A stretch of 64,000 nucleotides of DNA from Streptomyces ficellus (GCF_030406405.1 NZ_JAUEPL010000013.1:1-64000); one strand, 5' to 3'; numbered from the stretch's first letter, positions 44,698-53,793 are shown. Notes: generated from the sequence alone by a model not told the origin. Made by a program: numbers and translations.

Positions 44698-45948
44698 ATG
44701 CCGCAACTTCAGACCTGCGCGAGCACGGACACCGGGTGGGCAGCGTCCGGGCCGAGCGCCGGGCGCCGGACACGGCCGGGACCCGGCGCCCGGATCGTGG
44801 CCGCCGCGCGGCGCGCCTGGCCCGCGCTGCTGGGTTACGCGGTCGTCAGGGCGCTCGGTGTCGCGCTGGTGCTGGCCCGTACGGACAAGACCCTGCTCGA
44901 CGCGCTGGCGAGCCGCTGGGACACCGCCTGGTACCTGACGATCGCCGAGGAGGGATACCCGGCGACCTGCCCCCGGCAGGGCGAGCTGTGCCGGTACGCG
45001 TTCTTCCCGCTGTACCCGACACTCATCCGGGGCGCCGCCGCCGTTTCGCCGCTGAGCGCGCAGGCGGCCGCCTGGCTCATCGCGATGGCGGCGTCCATGG
45101 CCGCGGCCTGGGGCATCTTCGCGGTGATCGACCGGGTCGCCGGCGGCCGGGCCGCCTCCGTCACCGTCGTGATGTGGGGCATCGTTCCGCACGCCGTGGT
45201 CCAGTCGATGGCGTACACCGAGGCCCTGTTCACCGCCGTGGCGGCCTGGGCGCTGTACGCCGTGCTGACCCACCGCTGGCTCACGGCCGGGCTGCTGGCC
45301 CTCCTCGCCGGACTGACCCGCCCGACCGGCGCCGCGCTCGTCGCCGCCGTGGTGCTGTACGCCCTGTGGACGCTGTGCCGGCGCCCGGCGCCTCGGCCCG
45401 CCCTCGGCGGCGGCGCGCCCCGGTGGCTCGCGGAGGAGGACGGGCGGCCCGTGGCGCGGCTGGTGGGCGCCGTGGTGGTCGCGCCGCTCGGCTGGTGCTT
45501 CTGGTTCGGGTGGGTCGGGCACCGGGCCGGGCGCTGGGACGGCTACTTCCGGGTCCAGCAGCGCTGGGGCTCCGCCTTCGACGGCGGTGCCTACACCATG
45601 CGACAGCTGAACGCCGTGTTCACCCAGGCCACCATCTCGCTGGACAAGGTGGTGATCGCCGGCACGATCGCCGCCTGTGTCGTACTGCTGCTGATCTGCG
45701 TCCTGCAACGCCAGCCCGCGCCGCTCCTGGTGTACGCGGCGGCGACGCTGCTCATCACCCTGGGGGGTGCCGGTTACTTCCACTCCAAGGCGCGCTTCCT
45801 GCTGCCCGCCTTCACCCTGCTGCTGCCGCTCGCGAAGCCGCTCGCCAGGGCACGCCCCGCCGTCGCCTGGACGCTGCTGGCGGGCGCGACCGTGGTGTCC
45901 AGCGCGTACGGCAGCTTCCTGCTGACGGTCTCGGGCCACTCCCCGTAG
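44698..45948 (+). CDS. PIG-V-like membrane mannosyltransferase
   Basis: A 416-residue polytopic protein from ATG 44698 (GGAAGGAGCGACG directly upstream). The first external loop ASRWDTAWYLTIAEEGYP, then YAFFPLYPTLIRGAA and LLALLAGLTRPTGAALV are features of the PIG-V/GT-C class, which use polyprenyl-phosphate-linked sugars. About ten helices follow. The N-terminal 45 residues are cytoplasmic and basic. It sits in the accessory sugar block but separated from other genes, facing the beta-propeller gene. Donor and acceptor unknown. Confidence 0.83.
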   Translation: MPQLQTCASTDTGWAASGPSAGRRTRPGPGARIVAAARRAWPALLGYAVVRALGVALVLARTDKTLLDALASRWDTAWYLTIAEEGYPATCPRQGELCRYAFFPLYPTLIRGAAAVSPLSAQAAAWLIAMAASMAAAWGIFAVIDRVAGGRAASVTVVMWGIVPHAVVQSMAYTEALFTAVAAWALYAVLTHRWLTAGLLALLAGLTRPTGAALVAAVVLYALWTLCRRPAPRPALGGGAPRWLAEEDGRPVARLVGAVVVAPLGWCFWFGWVGHRAGRWDGYFRVQQRWGSAFDGGAYTMRQLNAVFTQATISLDKVVIAGTIAACVVLLLICVLQRQPAPLLVYAAATLLITLGGAGYFHSKARFLLPAFTLLLPLAKPLARARPAVAWTLLAGATVVSSAYGSFLLTVSGHSP

Positions 45949-46006
45949 ACCTATAGAAGACCCCCGTACGAAGACCCCCGTACGAAAACCCCCGTACGAA
46001 GACCCC
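45946..46006. repeat. 14-bp tandem repeat starting near the stop codon
   Basis: Units AGACCCCCGTACGA, AGACCCCCGTACGA and AAACCCCCGTACGA plus a partial fourth occupy 45958-46006. The sequence CCCCGTAGA holding the TAG stop (45946-45948) looks like a diverged extra unit. Confidence 0.85.
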
Positions 46007-46024
46007 TTGGACGCGGCCGGGCCG

Positions 46025-47167
46025 CTACACGCGCGTCCACGCCTCCAGCGCCAGCCCCGGCTCCGGCTTCTGGCGGGCCACCCGCAGCGTGCCGTCCGTG
46101 CCGAAGGCCGCCATCACCACACGGCCGCGCCCGTCGACGCCCAGCGCCGGGGCGCCCACGCAGGGCTCGCCGGTGAGCGTCCAGGTGGCGCCGAGCGCCT
46201 CGTCCTCCGTGGGGTACGCGGCGAGGGCGGGGCGGCCGGTGGCGGCGTCCCGGCGGGCCATCACCGTGCAGTCGTGGCCGTCGACGGCGGTACGGAGCAG
46301 GGCGACCGGGCCGGTGCCGGCGCCCTCGCCGAGCACGGACGGGGCCTTGTCGGACGGGCGCCAGGCCCGGACCGTACCCTCGTCGGCGTCGTGCCAGTAG
46401 TGGGTGAGCCGGCCGGCTCCGGTGCGCTCCGAGGTGAGCGAGCCCGGCTCGGCCCTGGCCGGGATGTCCTCGGCGCGCTGGAACTTCACGCCCCGCGTCT
46501 CCTGCGTCCAGCGCAGGAGGTGGTCCTCGGTGGGCGCGACCAGCTCCATCAGGCCGTCGGAGGTGATCGACGCCGAGATGGTGCCGTTGATCCCGCTGCC
46601 CTTGAGGTCGGCCCACTTGTTCCACTTGCCCGACGGCACCTGGGCGCGCCCGCAGATGCCGCCGCCCACGTTGCGTACGAAGACGTGCAGCGAGCCCTCG
46701 GAGTCCACGACGGCCGCCGGGAGCCCGATCCGCTCGGCGAGGTCGGGGTCGTTCGGGTACGGATTGCCGACCGCCACCCAGTCGCGTACCGCCAGGCCCG
46801 ACTGGTACTGCAGCGCGTAGACCACGTCGGTGGCGGGTGTGCCGTCCGCGAGGCGGCCGCGGCGCAGCCCCACCAGGTGGACGTAGCCGTCGGCGCCCTG
46901 CGCTATGGAGAGGTACGGCAGGACTCCGGGGGCCGGGATGGTCACCGGCCCGGTCCACTCGGGCCCGCCGGGCCGGGTCTCGGTCCAGCGCAGCACGCCG
47001 CCCTCGGCCGGGGCGTACGCCGTGAGCCGGCCGTCCTTGCCGCGCACCAGCCAGTCGGCGGTCGCCGGGAGGGTGGGGTCGGGGAGCGGCGGGCGGGTGG
47101 CGGCGGCGCTACGGCGCGACGAGGCGCCCGCTGGACGCTTGGCTTTGCGCGCGGACCAGACCGCCAT
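46025..47167 (-). CDS. Beta-propeller-like protein of unknown function
   Basis: A 380-residue protein. After a basic start (MAVWSARKAKRPAGASSRRS) the sequence is a series of about 45-residue beta modules with Trp/Gly and Asp-Gly turns (DWLVRGKDGRLTAYAPAEGGVLRW, GYVHLVGLRRGRLADG, GKWNKWADLKGSGINGTISAS, HYWHDADEGTVRAW). It resembles fucose-lectin/tectonin-type propellers. No signal peptide is visible, so the location is unclear. It is divergent from the NYN gene. The 140-bp gap contains GAACAGTTC and two further GTTC half-sites at 47189-47216. Confidence 0.75.
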   Translation of the reverse strand: MAVWSARKAKRPAGASSRRSAAATRPPLPDPTLPATADWLVRGKDGRLTAYAPAEGGVLRWTETRPGGPEWTGPVTIPAPGVLPYLSIAQGADGYVHLVGLRRGRLADGTPATDVVYALQYQSGLAVRDWVAVGNPYPNDPDLAERIGLPAAVVDSEGSLHVFVRNVGGGICGRAQVPSGKWNKWADLKGSGINGTISASITSDGLMELVAPTEDHLLRWTQETRGVKFQRAEDIPARAEPGSLTSERTGAGRLTHYWHDADEGTVRAWRPSDKAPSVLGEGAGTGPVALLRTAVDGHDCTVMARRDAATGRPALAAYPTEDEALGATWTLTGEPCVGAPALGVDGRGRVVMAAFGTDGTLRVARQKPEPGLALEAWTRV

Positions 47168-47188
47168 GGCTCACCGCCGACCTTCCCC

Positions 47189-47217
47189 TGAACAGTTCAA
47201 ACAGTTCACGAAGTTCC
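47189..47217. promoter_or_regulatory. Cluster of GTTC half-sites in a divergent promoter
   Basis: TGAACAGTTCAAACAGTTCACGAAGTTC contains one GAAC-A-GTTC palindrome and two more GTTC units at about 11-base spacing, possibly regulator-binding. AACTGTTCA also appears near 47745 and 59156. No regulator gene is nearby. Confidence 0.3.
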
Positions 47218-47308
47218 CCCAAGCTTGCGCGACGATAGCATTTTGGTGACCGTTCCCCGGTCCCCCGAACGGCCCATACGGCGGCCCGCGCGTGGGAGTC
47301 TTGTCACC

Positions 47309-47707
47309 GTGCTCACTCTTCTCGTCGTCGACGCCGCGAACGTCGTCGGATCGGTGCCCGACGGCTGGTGGCGCGACCGCCATGGAGCCGCCGAGCGGCT
47401 GCGCGACCGGCTCGTCGCGTACGCGCGCGACGGGGTCGCCGGGCACCCCGGTCCGCTCGACGTCGTGCTGGTCGTGGAGGGACGGGCCGGCGGTGTGGAG
47501 CCGGTGCCGGGTGTACGGGTGGAGGCGGCGCCCGGCAGCGGTGACGACCGGATCGTGGAGCTGGCGGCCGAGGCGGCCGAGGCGGGGCGCGCGTGCGTGG
47601 TGGTGACCGCCGACCGGGAGCTGCGCGGCGCGTCGCCGCGCACGGCGCCGCGTGCCTGGGGCCGAGGTCCGTACGGCCGTGACCGCGTTGCCCGAGCCCG
47701 CCGGTGA
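47309..47707 (+). CDS. NYN/PIN-like domain protein, C-terminus apparently frameshifted
   Basis: A 132-residue frame from GTG 47309. It opens LTLLVVDAANVVGSVPDGWWRDR (acidic PIN/NYN site) and later has VVLVVEG, GSGDDRIVELAAEAAEAGR and VVVTADRELR, the expected third acidic motif. After DRELR the annotated frame becomes RGASPRTAPRAWGRGP, Arg/Pro-rich and unlike a fold. Restoring one base at about 47625 gives RRVAAHGAACLGPRSVRP and a stop at 47680-47682, the ending I expect for this family. So either a recent single-base deletion or a sequencing error. Likely a small nuclease. Confidence 0.75.
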   Translation: MLTLLVVDAANVVGSVPDGWWRDRHGAAERLRDRLVAYARDGVAGHPGPLDVVLVVEGRAGGVEPVPGVRVEAAPGSGDDRIVELAAEAAEAGRACVVVTADRELRGASPRTAPRAWGRGPYGRDRVARARR

Positions 47708-47936
47708 ACCCGGTGGGAAACCTCGTCGGCAAACCTCTTCGGCAACTGTTCACGGAATCGTTATGCCAGGCCCTCGGCGGCACACAGGCACGTGCTGACC
47801 ATGGACGTCAGGCCCCCGTGTTCCGGCCTGCGTTCCGGGCTGTGGTCCGGCCGCGGAGCTGGTCATCCCGGCGATTGCCTACGATGGCACGGCACGCCTC
47901 CCTCATTGACCTGTCCCAGTAGAAGAAGAGTGCTCA

Positions 47937-49040
47937 GTGAAAGTCATCAGCATCGTCGGCGCCCGTCCCCAATTGGTGAAGCTCGCGCCCATCGCCGCAG
48001 CCTTCGCCGAGACGGAGCACGAGCACTTCATCGTGCACACCGGACAGCACTACGACGCCGACCTCTCCGACGTCTTCTTCGACGGTCTGGGCATCCCCGA
48101 CCCTGACGTCCACCTCGGTGTCGGCTCCGGCAGCCACGGTGTGCAGACGGGCGCCGTGCTCTCGGCGCTCGACCCGGTCCTGGAGCGCGAGAAGCCGGAC
48201 TGGGTGCTGGTCTACGGCGACACCAACTCCACCATCGCGGGCGCCCTTTCGGCCGTGAAGATGCACCTGCCGGTCGCCCACCTGGAGGCCGGTCTGCGCT
48301 CCTTCAACCGGCGCATGCCCGAGGAGCACAACCGCGTCCTGACCGACCACTGCGCCGACGTGCTGCTGGCCCCGACCGAGGAGGCCATGCGCCACCTCGC
48401 CGACGAGGGCCTGAAGGACCGCGCGGTGCTGGCCGGTGACGTCATGGTGGACATCTGCCTGCGCATCCGCGACGCGGTCCTGGCCGGCGAACACGCCGCC
48501 CCCGCCCTGCCCGAGGGCATCGACCCGTCGAAGCCGTTCCTGCTGGCGACGCTGCACCGCCCGGACAACACCGACGACCCCGAGCGCCTCGCCGCCATCA
48601 TCGACTCGCTGGCCGCCCTGCCGATCCCCGTCGCGCTGCTCGCCCACCCGCGGCTGGTATCGCGCGCCCAGGCGCACAACATCGAGCTGGCCAAGGGCTC
48701 GGTCCACGTGGGCCGTCCGCTGCCGTACGCCGGTCTGGTCGCCGCGGTGCTGGCCTCCTCCGGTGTCGTCACCGACTCGGGCGGTCTGCAGAAGGAGGCG
48801 TTCCTGCTGGAGCGCATCACCACCACCATCCGTCCCGAAACCGAGTGGGTGGAAACCGTCGACACGGGTTGGAACGTCCTTGTTCCCGACCCGCACACGC
48901 TGTCCGCCGACGAGTGGGCCGCGACCGTCACCCGCGCGGTGCCGACGACGGACCCGGGCACTCCGTACGGAGACGGGCGGGCCGCCCAGAACGTTGTCCG
49001 GATCATGGAAGAGTGGAAGGGAGGCAGCCGGCACGCGTGA
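47937..49040 (+). CDS. wecB: UDP-N-acetylglucosamine 2-epimerase family (WbpI/WecB type)
   Basis: A 367-residue non-hydrolysing epimerase. The start reads SIVGARPQLVKLAPI; the GARPQ form is typical of WbpI/WlbD enzymes, while WecB usually reads GTRPE. Other motifs: HTGQHYDADLSDVFFDGLGI, GSGSHGVQTG, VYGDTNSTIAGALSA, HLEAGLRSFNRRMPEEHNR, TDHCADVLLAPT and TDSGGLQKEAFLL. It would turn UDP-GlcNAc3NAcA into UDP-ManNAc3NAcA, or UDP-GlcNAc into UDP-ManNAc. GTG 47937 has AAGAAGAG upstream. It stands ahead of two glycosyltransferase genes on the plus strand. Confidence 0.9.
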   Translation: MKVISIVGARPQLVKLAPIAAAFAETEHEHFIVHTGQHYDADLSDVFFDGLGIPDPDVHLGVGSGSHGVQTGAVLSALDPVLEREKPDWVLVYGDTNSTIAGALSAVKMHLPVAHLEAGLRSFNRRMPEEHNRVLTDHCADVLLAPTEEAMRHLADEGLKDRAVLAGDVMVDICLRIRDAVLAGEHAAPALPEGIDPSKPFLLATLHRPDNTDDPERLAAIIDSLAALPIPVALLAHPRLVSRAQAHNIELAKGSVHVGRPLPYAGLVAAVLASSGVVTDSGGLQKEAFLLERITTTIRPETEWVETVDTGWNVLVPDPHTLSADEWAATVTRAVPTTDPGTPYGDGRAAQNVVRIMEEWKGGSRHA

Positions 49041-49100
49041 CGGACAAGGCCCCTCACACGGCCCTTATCCGTACATGTCACCGTGCTAGCGTCACCGATT

Positions 49101-50528
49101 ATGTCAGCGTCTCCCAGGTCCGGGCTGCCCACGGCAGGCAAGCGGCCCCATGTGATCTACCTCGCCATCGGTTTCCCGCCCGCGGCCAAGAGCTGCGCGT
49201 ACCGCATGCGCGAGACCGCGAACCAGTTCATCAACCAGGGCTGGGACGTGACCGTCGTCACCATCGCGCAGGAGTCGTGGGAACGGGACTCCGGCGTCGA
49301 CCTCACCCTCCTGGAGCAGGTCGACCCGCGGATCGAGATCGTCGAACTCCCCCTGGTACGCGAGGACCTGGAGACGGACATCCGTCTGTACAGCGAGGAC
49401 CGCGCGCTCAACCCCAACGGGTGGGTCACGCGGCTGCGCCGTCGTCAGATGGAGCCGTTCCCGGAGCCCAACTTCGGTGAGTGGCGCGAGGATCTGGAGC
49501 AGGCCGTGCTCCGCGTCCACCGCGAGCACCCGGCCGACCTGCTGCTCGCCAGCTGCGTCCCCTACGTCAACCTCGCCGCGGCCTGGAAGCTGTGGGAGGA
49601 GGCGAAGGTCCCGTACGCCGTGGACTTCCGCGACGGCTGGTCCATCGACGTCATCGACGGTGTCGAGGCGTTCTCCCGCGACTCCGCCGAGGGCCGCTGG
49701 GAGCAGAAGATCCTCGACAACGCGCTGTCGCTGTGGGTGGTCAACGACCCCATCGCCGAGCACTACCGCACCCGTTACCCCGAGATCGCCGACCGCGTCC
49801 ACGTGGTCCGCAACGGCTATGACGCCGACAGCTCCCCCGGCAAGGCGCACCGCGCCGACCCCGAGGCGGGCCTGGCCTTCGGCTACCTCGGTACGGTCAA
49901 CTTCACCGTCCCGCACCTGGAGACGGTGCTGAACGCCTGGCGCGCGGCCCGCGAGAAGGAGCCCCTGCTGGCCAACGCCACCTTCGAGGTGCGCGGCCAC
50001 ATCGGCAACGGCTCCGGCCGCGAGGCCAACCGCCACGCCGAGGTGCTCAAGCAGGCCGAGCCCGACGGCGTCCGCTTCGGCGGGCCCGCCGCCAAGGCCG
50101 AGGTGGCGTCCATCTACGCCCGCTGGGACGCGATGGTCCTCATCCTCATCGGCGGCCGGTACGTCACCTCCGGCAAGGTCTACGAGTACATGGCGACCGG
50201 CCTGCCGATCGTCTCGGCGCACGTCGTGGAGCACGACGCCTCCAACGTCCTGCGGGGGCACCCGCTGTGGACGGGCGCGGTCGGCATCGACGAGGAGGGG
50301 CTGACCGAGTCGTTCATCAAGGCCGCGCACATGGCGGTCGAGACGAGCGACGAGGTCCACGCCGAAGCCATGGCGCACGCCGACCAGTTCACCCGCGAGG
50401 CGCTGATGACCGCCGCCGTGAAGAACCTGATCGAGGACTTCAACGCCCTCAAGGCGGAGAGGACGGACACCGCGGACGCGGCTTCCCCCGCCGAGACTGA
50501 GATCGTCGCCGGAGGACCGTCCCTGTGA
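49101..50528 (+). CDS. GT4-like glycosyltransferase
   Basis: A 475-residue GT-B protein from ATG 49101 (MSASPRSGLPTAGKRPHVIY). IGFPPAAKSCAYRMRETANQF resembles the acceptor loop of sugar transferases that act on lipid-linked glycans. The donor domain has AFGYLGTVNFTVPHLETVLNAW and GGRYVTSGKVYEYMATGLPIVSA, where the usual second acidic motif is a Lys-Val-Tyr-Glu-Tyr form. A TAGCGT box ends eight bases before the ATG and there is no ribosome site, so it may be leaderless. The next gene's GTG overlaps its stop (GTGA). Confidence 0.85.
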   Translation: MSASPRSGLPTAGKRPHVIYLAIGFPPAAKSCAYRMRETANQFINQGWDVTVVTIAQESWERDSGVDLTLLEQVDPRIEIVELPLVREDLETDIRLYSEDRALNPNGWVTRLRRRQMEPFPEPNFGEWREDLEQAVLRVHREHPADLLLASCVPYVNLAAAWKLWEEAKVPYAVDFRDGWSIDVIDGVEAFSRDSAEGRWEQKILDNALSLWVVNDPIAEHYRTRYPEIADRVHVVRNGYDADSSPGKAHRADPEAGLAFGYLGTVNFTVPHLETVLNAWRAAREKEPLLANATFEVRGHIGNGSGREANRHAEVLKQAEPDGVRFGGPAAKAEVASIYARWDAMVLILIGGRYVTSGKVYEYMATGLPIVSAHVVEHDASNVLRGHPLWTGAVGIDEEGLTESFIKAAHMAVETSDEVHAEAMAHADQFTREALMTAAVKNLIEDFNALKAERTDTADAASPAETEIVAGGPSL

Positions 50529-52657
50529 CCCACGTCCTGTTCATCGCCAGCACCCGGCCGCAGCTGGGTGTGTTCGCCGACTCGGTGCGCAAGTTCCGCG
50601 CCGCGGGCGCGAAGACGTACCTCGCCGGCACGTTCCACCTGGAGCCGGTCGCCGAGGAACTCGCCGCCATGGAGCTGGACGGCACGCACCAGCTCCCGCG
50701 CAACCTCAACGTCCGCAGCTCGGCGCTGCGCCGCAAGGCCCGCCAGTCGCCGGGCGGCATGCGCGTGTGGCTGCAGTCCAAGCGCGACGGCTGGCTGCGC
50801 CGGCAGGCCCGTAAGGCGGACGTCCTGGTCGCGCTCGACGCGGGTGCCGTCTACACGGTGTGGCGCCTGGCGCAGTACTACCGCATCGAGGAGGCGCACT
50901 TCGGCCTGGCGCCGGCCCTGAAGGCCGTCGACCGGGTCAAGGAGAAGGGCTCCGCGGCCCCTCGCGGTGTGCTGCCCCCGCTGGACGTCGTCAAGCAGAA
51001 CGTGCGCCGCTCCGTGGACGGCCTGCCGGCCGCCGTGATGCGGCACGCCACCGCCCGCCCGGTGATGCGCTCCACGGTCGGCGCCCGGATGTGGCGTACG
51101 GCCGTCACGGCGCCGGGTGTGCCGCCCAAGGTGCGTATCGCCACGTCCCGTTATGTCGCCGAGGGCATGCAGTGGGCGGGTCGCACCAGTGGCGCCGCGC
51201 TCGCGCTGGCGGCCGCCGCGTCGAAGATCCCGGACCTGGGGCTCAAGGCGCAGCTGCTGGACGAGGCCGTGATGAAGGAGCTCGGCAAGGGCCTGAACCC
51301 GCGCGACCTGGACAAGGCCGTCGCGGCCCAGCTCACCCACGCCGACGCCCAGTTCGCCCAGGGCGACCACGAGAAGGCGTCGTTCGCACTGGACCGCGCG
51401 CTGTTCCTGGCCTTCCACCGGGTCCTGCACATCGACCAGCTGTCCTCGCCGCTCGCCAGGGACGCGGAGGGTTTCGTCGAGCCGCTGTACCGCTCCCAGG
51501 TCATGCGCGCGCTCAGCCGCCCGCAGGGCAGGAGGACCCCGCCCGCGCCGGCCCCCAAGGACCGCCCGCTGCGGCTGCTGGTCACCACCAGCGCCAACGA
51601 CAACTTCCTGCACCACATCCTGGACCGCTACGGCAACCACCAGGACGTGGAGCTGCGCTACCTCGACCTGGCCGCGCAGAAGGCGCTCAAGCGGATCGCG
51701 TGGGCCGGCCGCCGGGTGCTGGAGGACCGCCTCGCCGGCGGCACCAGCACCTACCAGGAGGAAGTCGAGCGGCTGATGCGGCCGTACCTGGACTGGGCGG
51801 ACACCGTCTTCCTGGACTGGTCGGTGGGCCCCGCGGCGATGCTGACCACGATCGACCCGGGTGACACCCGGATCGTCGTGCGCCTGCACAGCTACGAGGC
51901 GTTCACGCGCTGGCCGCACATGACGGACTTCTCCCGGATCGACGACCTGATCTACGTCGCCCCGCATGTGAAGGACCTGGTCGAGTCGCTCGTACCGCAG
52001 CTGCGCGGTGACAACGCGCCCCGGGCGCACCTCATCGACAACGCCATGGACCTGTCGGGCTTCGCCCGCCCGAAGACGGCCGAGGCCCGCTTCCACCTGG
52101 GTCTCGTCGGCATCAGCCAGGTCGCCAAGGACCCGATGTGGGCCGTGGACGTCCTCAAGCGGGTGCGGGAGCACGACGAGCGCTACCGGCTGCTGCTGGT
52201 GGGCGGCGACATGAACCCGAAGACCAGCCGGGCCACCCGCGACTACCGGCGCCAGTTCGACAAGGAGATCGCCCCGCTCATCGAGGAAGGCGTCGTGCTC
52301 AAGCTCGGCCCGACCGACGACGTGCCGTCGGCGCTCACCGACATCGGCGTGATCCTTTCCTCCTCGGTACGGGAGGGCTGCCACGTGGGCCTGATGGAGG
52401 GCGCGGCGAGCGCCGCCGTCCCGGTCGCCCGCGACTGGCCCTTCTACGCGGGCAAGCCCAACAGCGCCCGCACGCTGTACCCGGAGGGCTGGGTCGTCGG
52501 CTCCACCGAGGAGGCCGCGCAGCGCATCCTGGAGACGACGGCGAGCGAGGAGGCGTGGCAGAACGCCGGGAAGCTGGCGTCCGAGTACGCGCTGTCGACG
52601 TGGGACTGGCCGGTCGTGAGCAAGGCCTTCGACAAGCTGTTCCTCGGCGAGCGCTAG
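50525..52657 (+). CDS. Large glycosyltransferase-like protein
   Basis: A 710-residue protein coupled to the previous gene by a GTGA overlap. The N-terminal 110 residues look like a Rossmann lobe (VLFIASTRPQLGVFADSVRKF). The middle (about 130-330) is helical and not recognised. From about 340 on there is a GT-B pair: LLVTTSANDNFLHHILDRYG, VRLHSYEAFTRWPHM, HLGLVGISQVAKDPMWAVD, LLLVGGDMNP and SSSVREGCHVGLMEGAASAAVPVARDW, the last being a GT4-style donor loop. Sugar and acceptor unknown. It ends at TAG 52657, which begins a 17-bp tandem repeat and then a strong hairpin. Confidence 0.8.
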   Translation: MTHVLFIASTRPQLGVFADSVRKFRAAGAKTYLAGTFHLEPVAEELAAMELDGTHQLPRNLNVRSSALRRKARQSPGGMRVWLQSKRDGWLRRQARKADVLVALDAGAVYTVWRLAQYYRIEEAHFGLAPALKAVDRVKEKGSAAPRGVLPPLDVVKQNVRRSVDGLPAAVMRHATARPVMRSTVGARMWRTAVTAPGVPPKVRIATSRYVAEGMQWAGRTSGAALALAAAASKIPDLGLKAQLLDEAVMKELGKGLNPRDLDKAVAAQLTHADAQFAQGDHEKASFALDRALFLAFHRVLHIDQLSSPLARDAEGFVEPLYRSQVMRALSRPQGRRTPPAPAPKDRPLRLLVTTSANDNFLHHILDRYGNHQDVELRYLDLAAQKALKRIAWAGRRVLEDRLAGGTSTYQEEVERLMRPYLDWADTVFLDWSVGPAAMLTTIDPGDTRIVVRLHSYEAFTRWPHMTDFSRIDDLIYVAPHVKDLVESLVPQLRGDNAPRAHLIDNAMDLSGFARPKTAEARFHLGLVGISQVAKDPMWAVDVLKRVREHDERYRLLLVGGDMNPKTSRATRDYRRQFDKEIAPLIEEGVVLKLGPTDDVPSALTDIGVILSSSVREGCHVGLMEGAASAAVPVARDWPFYAGKPNSARTLYPEGWVVGSTEEAAQRILETTASEEAWQNAGKLASEYALSTWDWPVVSKAFDKLFLGER

Positions 52658-52704
52658 ACCGTACGGCGCGCTGGACCGTACGGGGCGCTGGACCGTAAAA
52701 GGGG
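52655..52704. repeat. 17-bp tandem repeat starting at a stop codon
   Basis: TAGACCGTACGGCGCGC, TGGACCGTACGGGGCGC and TGGACCGTAAAAGGGG: the first unit begins with the TAG stop of the glycosyltransferase gene. Confidence 0.88.
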
Positions 52705-52729
52705 CCCCGGGAGCGATCCCGGGGCCCTT
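52698..52729. terminator. Bidirectional hairpin between converging sugar genes
   Basis: GGGCCCCGGGA (52702-52712) and TCCCGGGGCCC (52717-52727) form an 11-bp stem with a 4-base loop and AAAA/TT flanks. Confidence 0.8.
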
Positions 52730-52746
52730 GTCCGTCTGTGCCGTGC

Positions 52747-53712
52747 TTACGGGTGGCGCAGCTGCCAGCCCGCCCACGCGGACTCGACCATCTCCCGCAC
52801 GCCGTAGCGCGCGCTCCAGCCCAGTTCCTCGGCGATGCGGTCGGCGGAGGCCACCACACGGGCCGGGTCGCCGGGGCGGCGCTCGGTGACGAGCGGCTTG
52901 ATGCCGCTGCCGGTGACGTCCTGGATGATCCCGACCATCTCCGTGACCGAGACGCCCTCGCCGCGGCCGATGTTGAGGATCAGCGAGGCGTCCGGGTCGG
53001 CGGCGAGCCGGCGGGCCGCGGCGACGTGCGCCGAGGCGATGTCCTCGACGTGGATGTAGTCGCGGACGCAGGTGCCGTCGGGCGTGGGGTAGTCGTCGCC
53101 GAAGATCCGCGGCTGCTCGCCGGCCGTGAGGCGTTCGAAGACCATCGGTACGAGGTTGAAGACGCCCTCGTCACCCAGCTCGGGCGTGGCCGCGCCCGCC
53201 ACGTTGAAGTACCGCAGCGAGGCGGTCGCCATCCCGTACGTCCGCCCCGTGGCCGTCACCAGCCACTCGCCGGCGAGCTTGGTCTCGCCGTACGGGTTGA
53301 TCGGCGCGCACGGTGTGTCCTCGGTGACCAGGTCCACGTCGGGCATGCCGTACACGGCGGCGGACGACGAGAACAGGAACCGGGTGACACCCGCCTCGAC
53401 GGCCGCCTCCAGGAGCGTACGCAGGCCCTCGACGTTCTCGTGGTAGTAGTGCAGCGGCTTGGCGACCGACTCGGCGACCTGCTTCTTGCCCGCGATGTGC
53501 ACGATGCCGGTGACGGCGTGCTCGGCGAGGACACGGTCGACGGTCCCACGGTCGAGGACGGTGCCGACCTCCAGGGGGACGCCCTCGGGCAGCCGCTCGG
53601 CGCGGCCCGTGCTCAGATCGTCCAGGACGACGATCCGCTCGCCGCCCTCGGCCATCGCCTTCACCACGTGGGAGCCGATGAATCCGGCGCCACCAGTAAT
53701 CAACCAGGTCAT
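52747..53712 (-). CDS. galE: UDP-glucose 4-epimerase
   Basis: A 321-residue extended short-chain dehydrogenase from ATG 53712, interconverting UDP-Glc and UDP-Gal (or the N-acetyl forms). It has the GGAGFIGSHVV NAD loop, SSSAAVYGMPD, the NPYGETK active-site Tyr/Lys, RYFNVAGAATPELGDEG and GDDYPTPDGTCVRDYIHVEDIA. AGAGGG lies upstream. It is 81 bases downstream of the nucleotide-sugar dehydrogenase on the same strand, and so probably the last gene of the 58.8-52.7 kb operon. Confidence 0.93.
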   Translation of the reverse strand: MTWLITGGAGFIGSHVVKAMAEGGERIVVLDDLSTGRAERLPEGVPLEVGTVLDRGTVDRVLAEHAVTGIVHIAGKKQVAESVAKPLHYYHENVEGLRTLLEAAVEAGVTRFLFSSSAAVYGMPDVDLVTEDTPCAPINPYGETKLAGEWLVTATGRTYGMATASLRYFNVAGAATPELGDEGVFNLVPMVFERLTAGEQPRIFGDDYPTPDGTCVRDYIHVEDIASAHVAAARRLAADPDASLILNIGRGEGVSVTEMVGIIQDVTGSGIKPLVTERRPGDPARVVASADRIAEELGWSARYGVREMVESAWAGWQLRHP

Positions 53713-53793
53713 GGGGAAACCCTCTGCAAACCGGCCCCGCCCCACACGCGCGGGGCAGGGCCACTGTTCGTTACGTACGGGACCAGACGTTCA

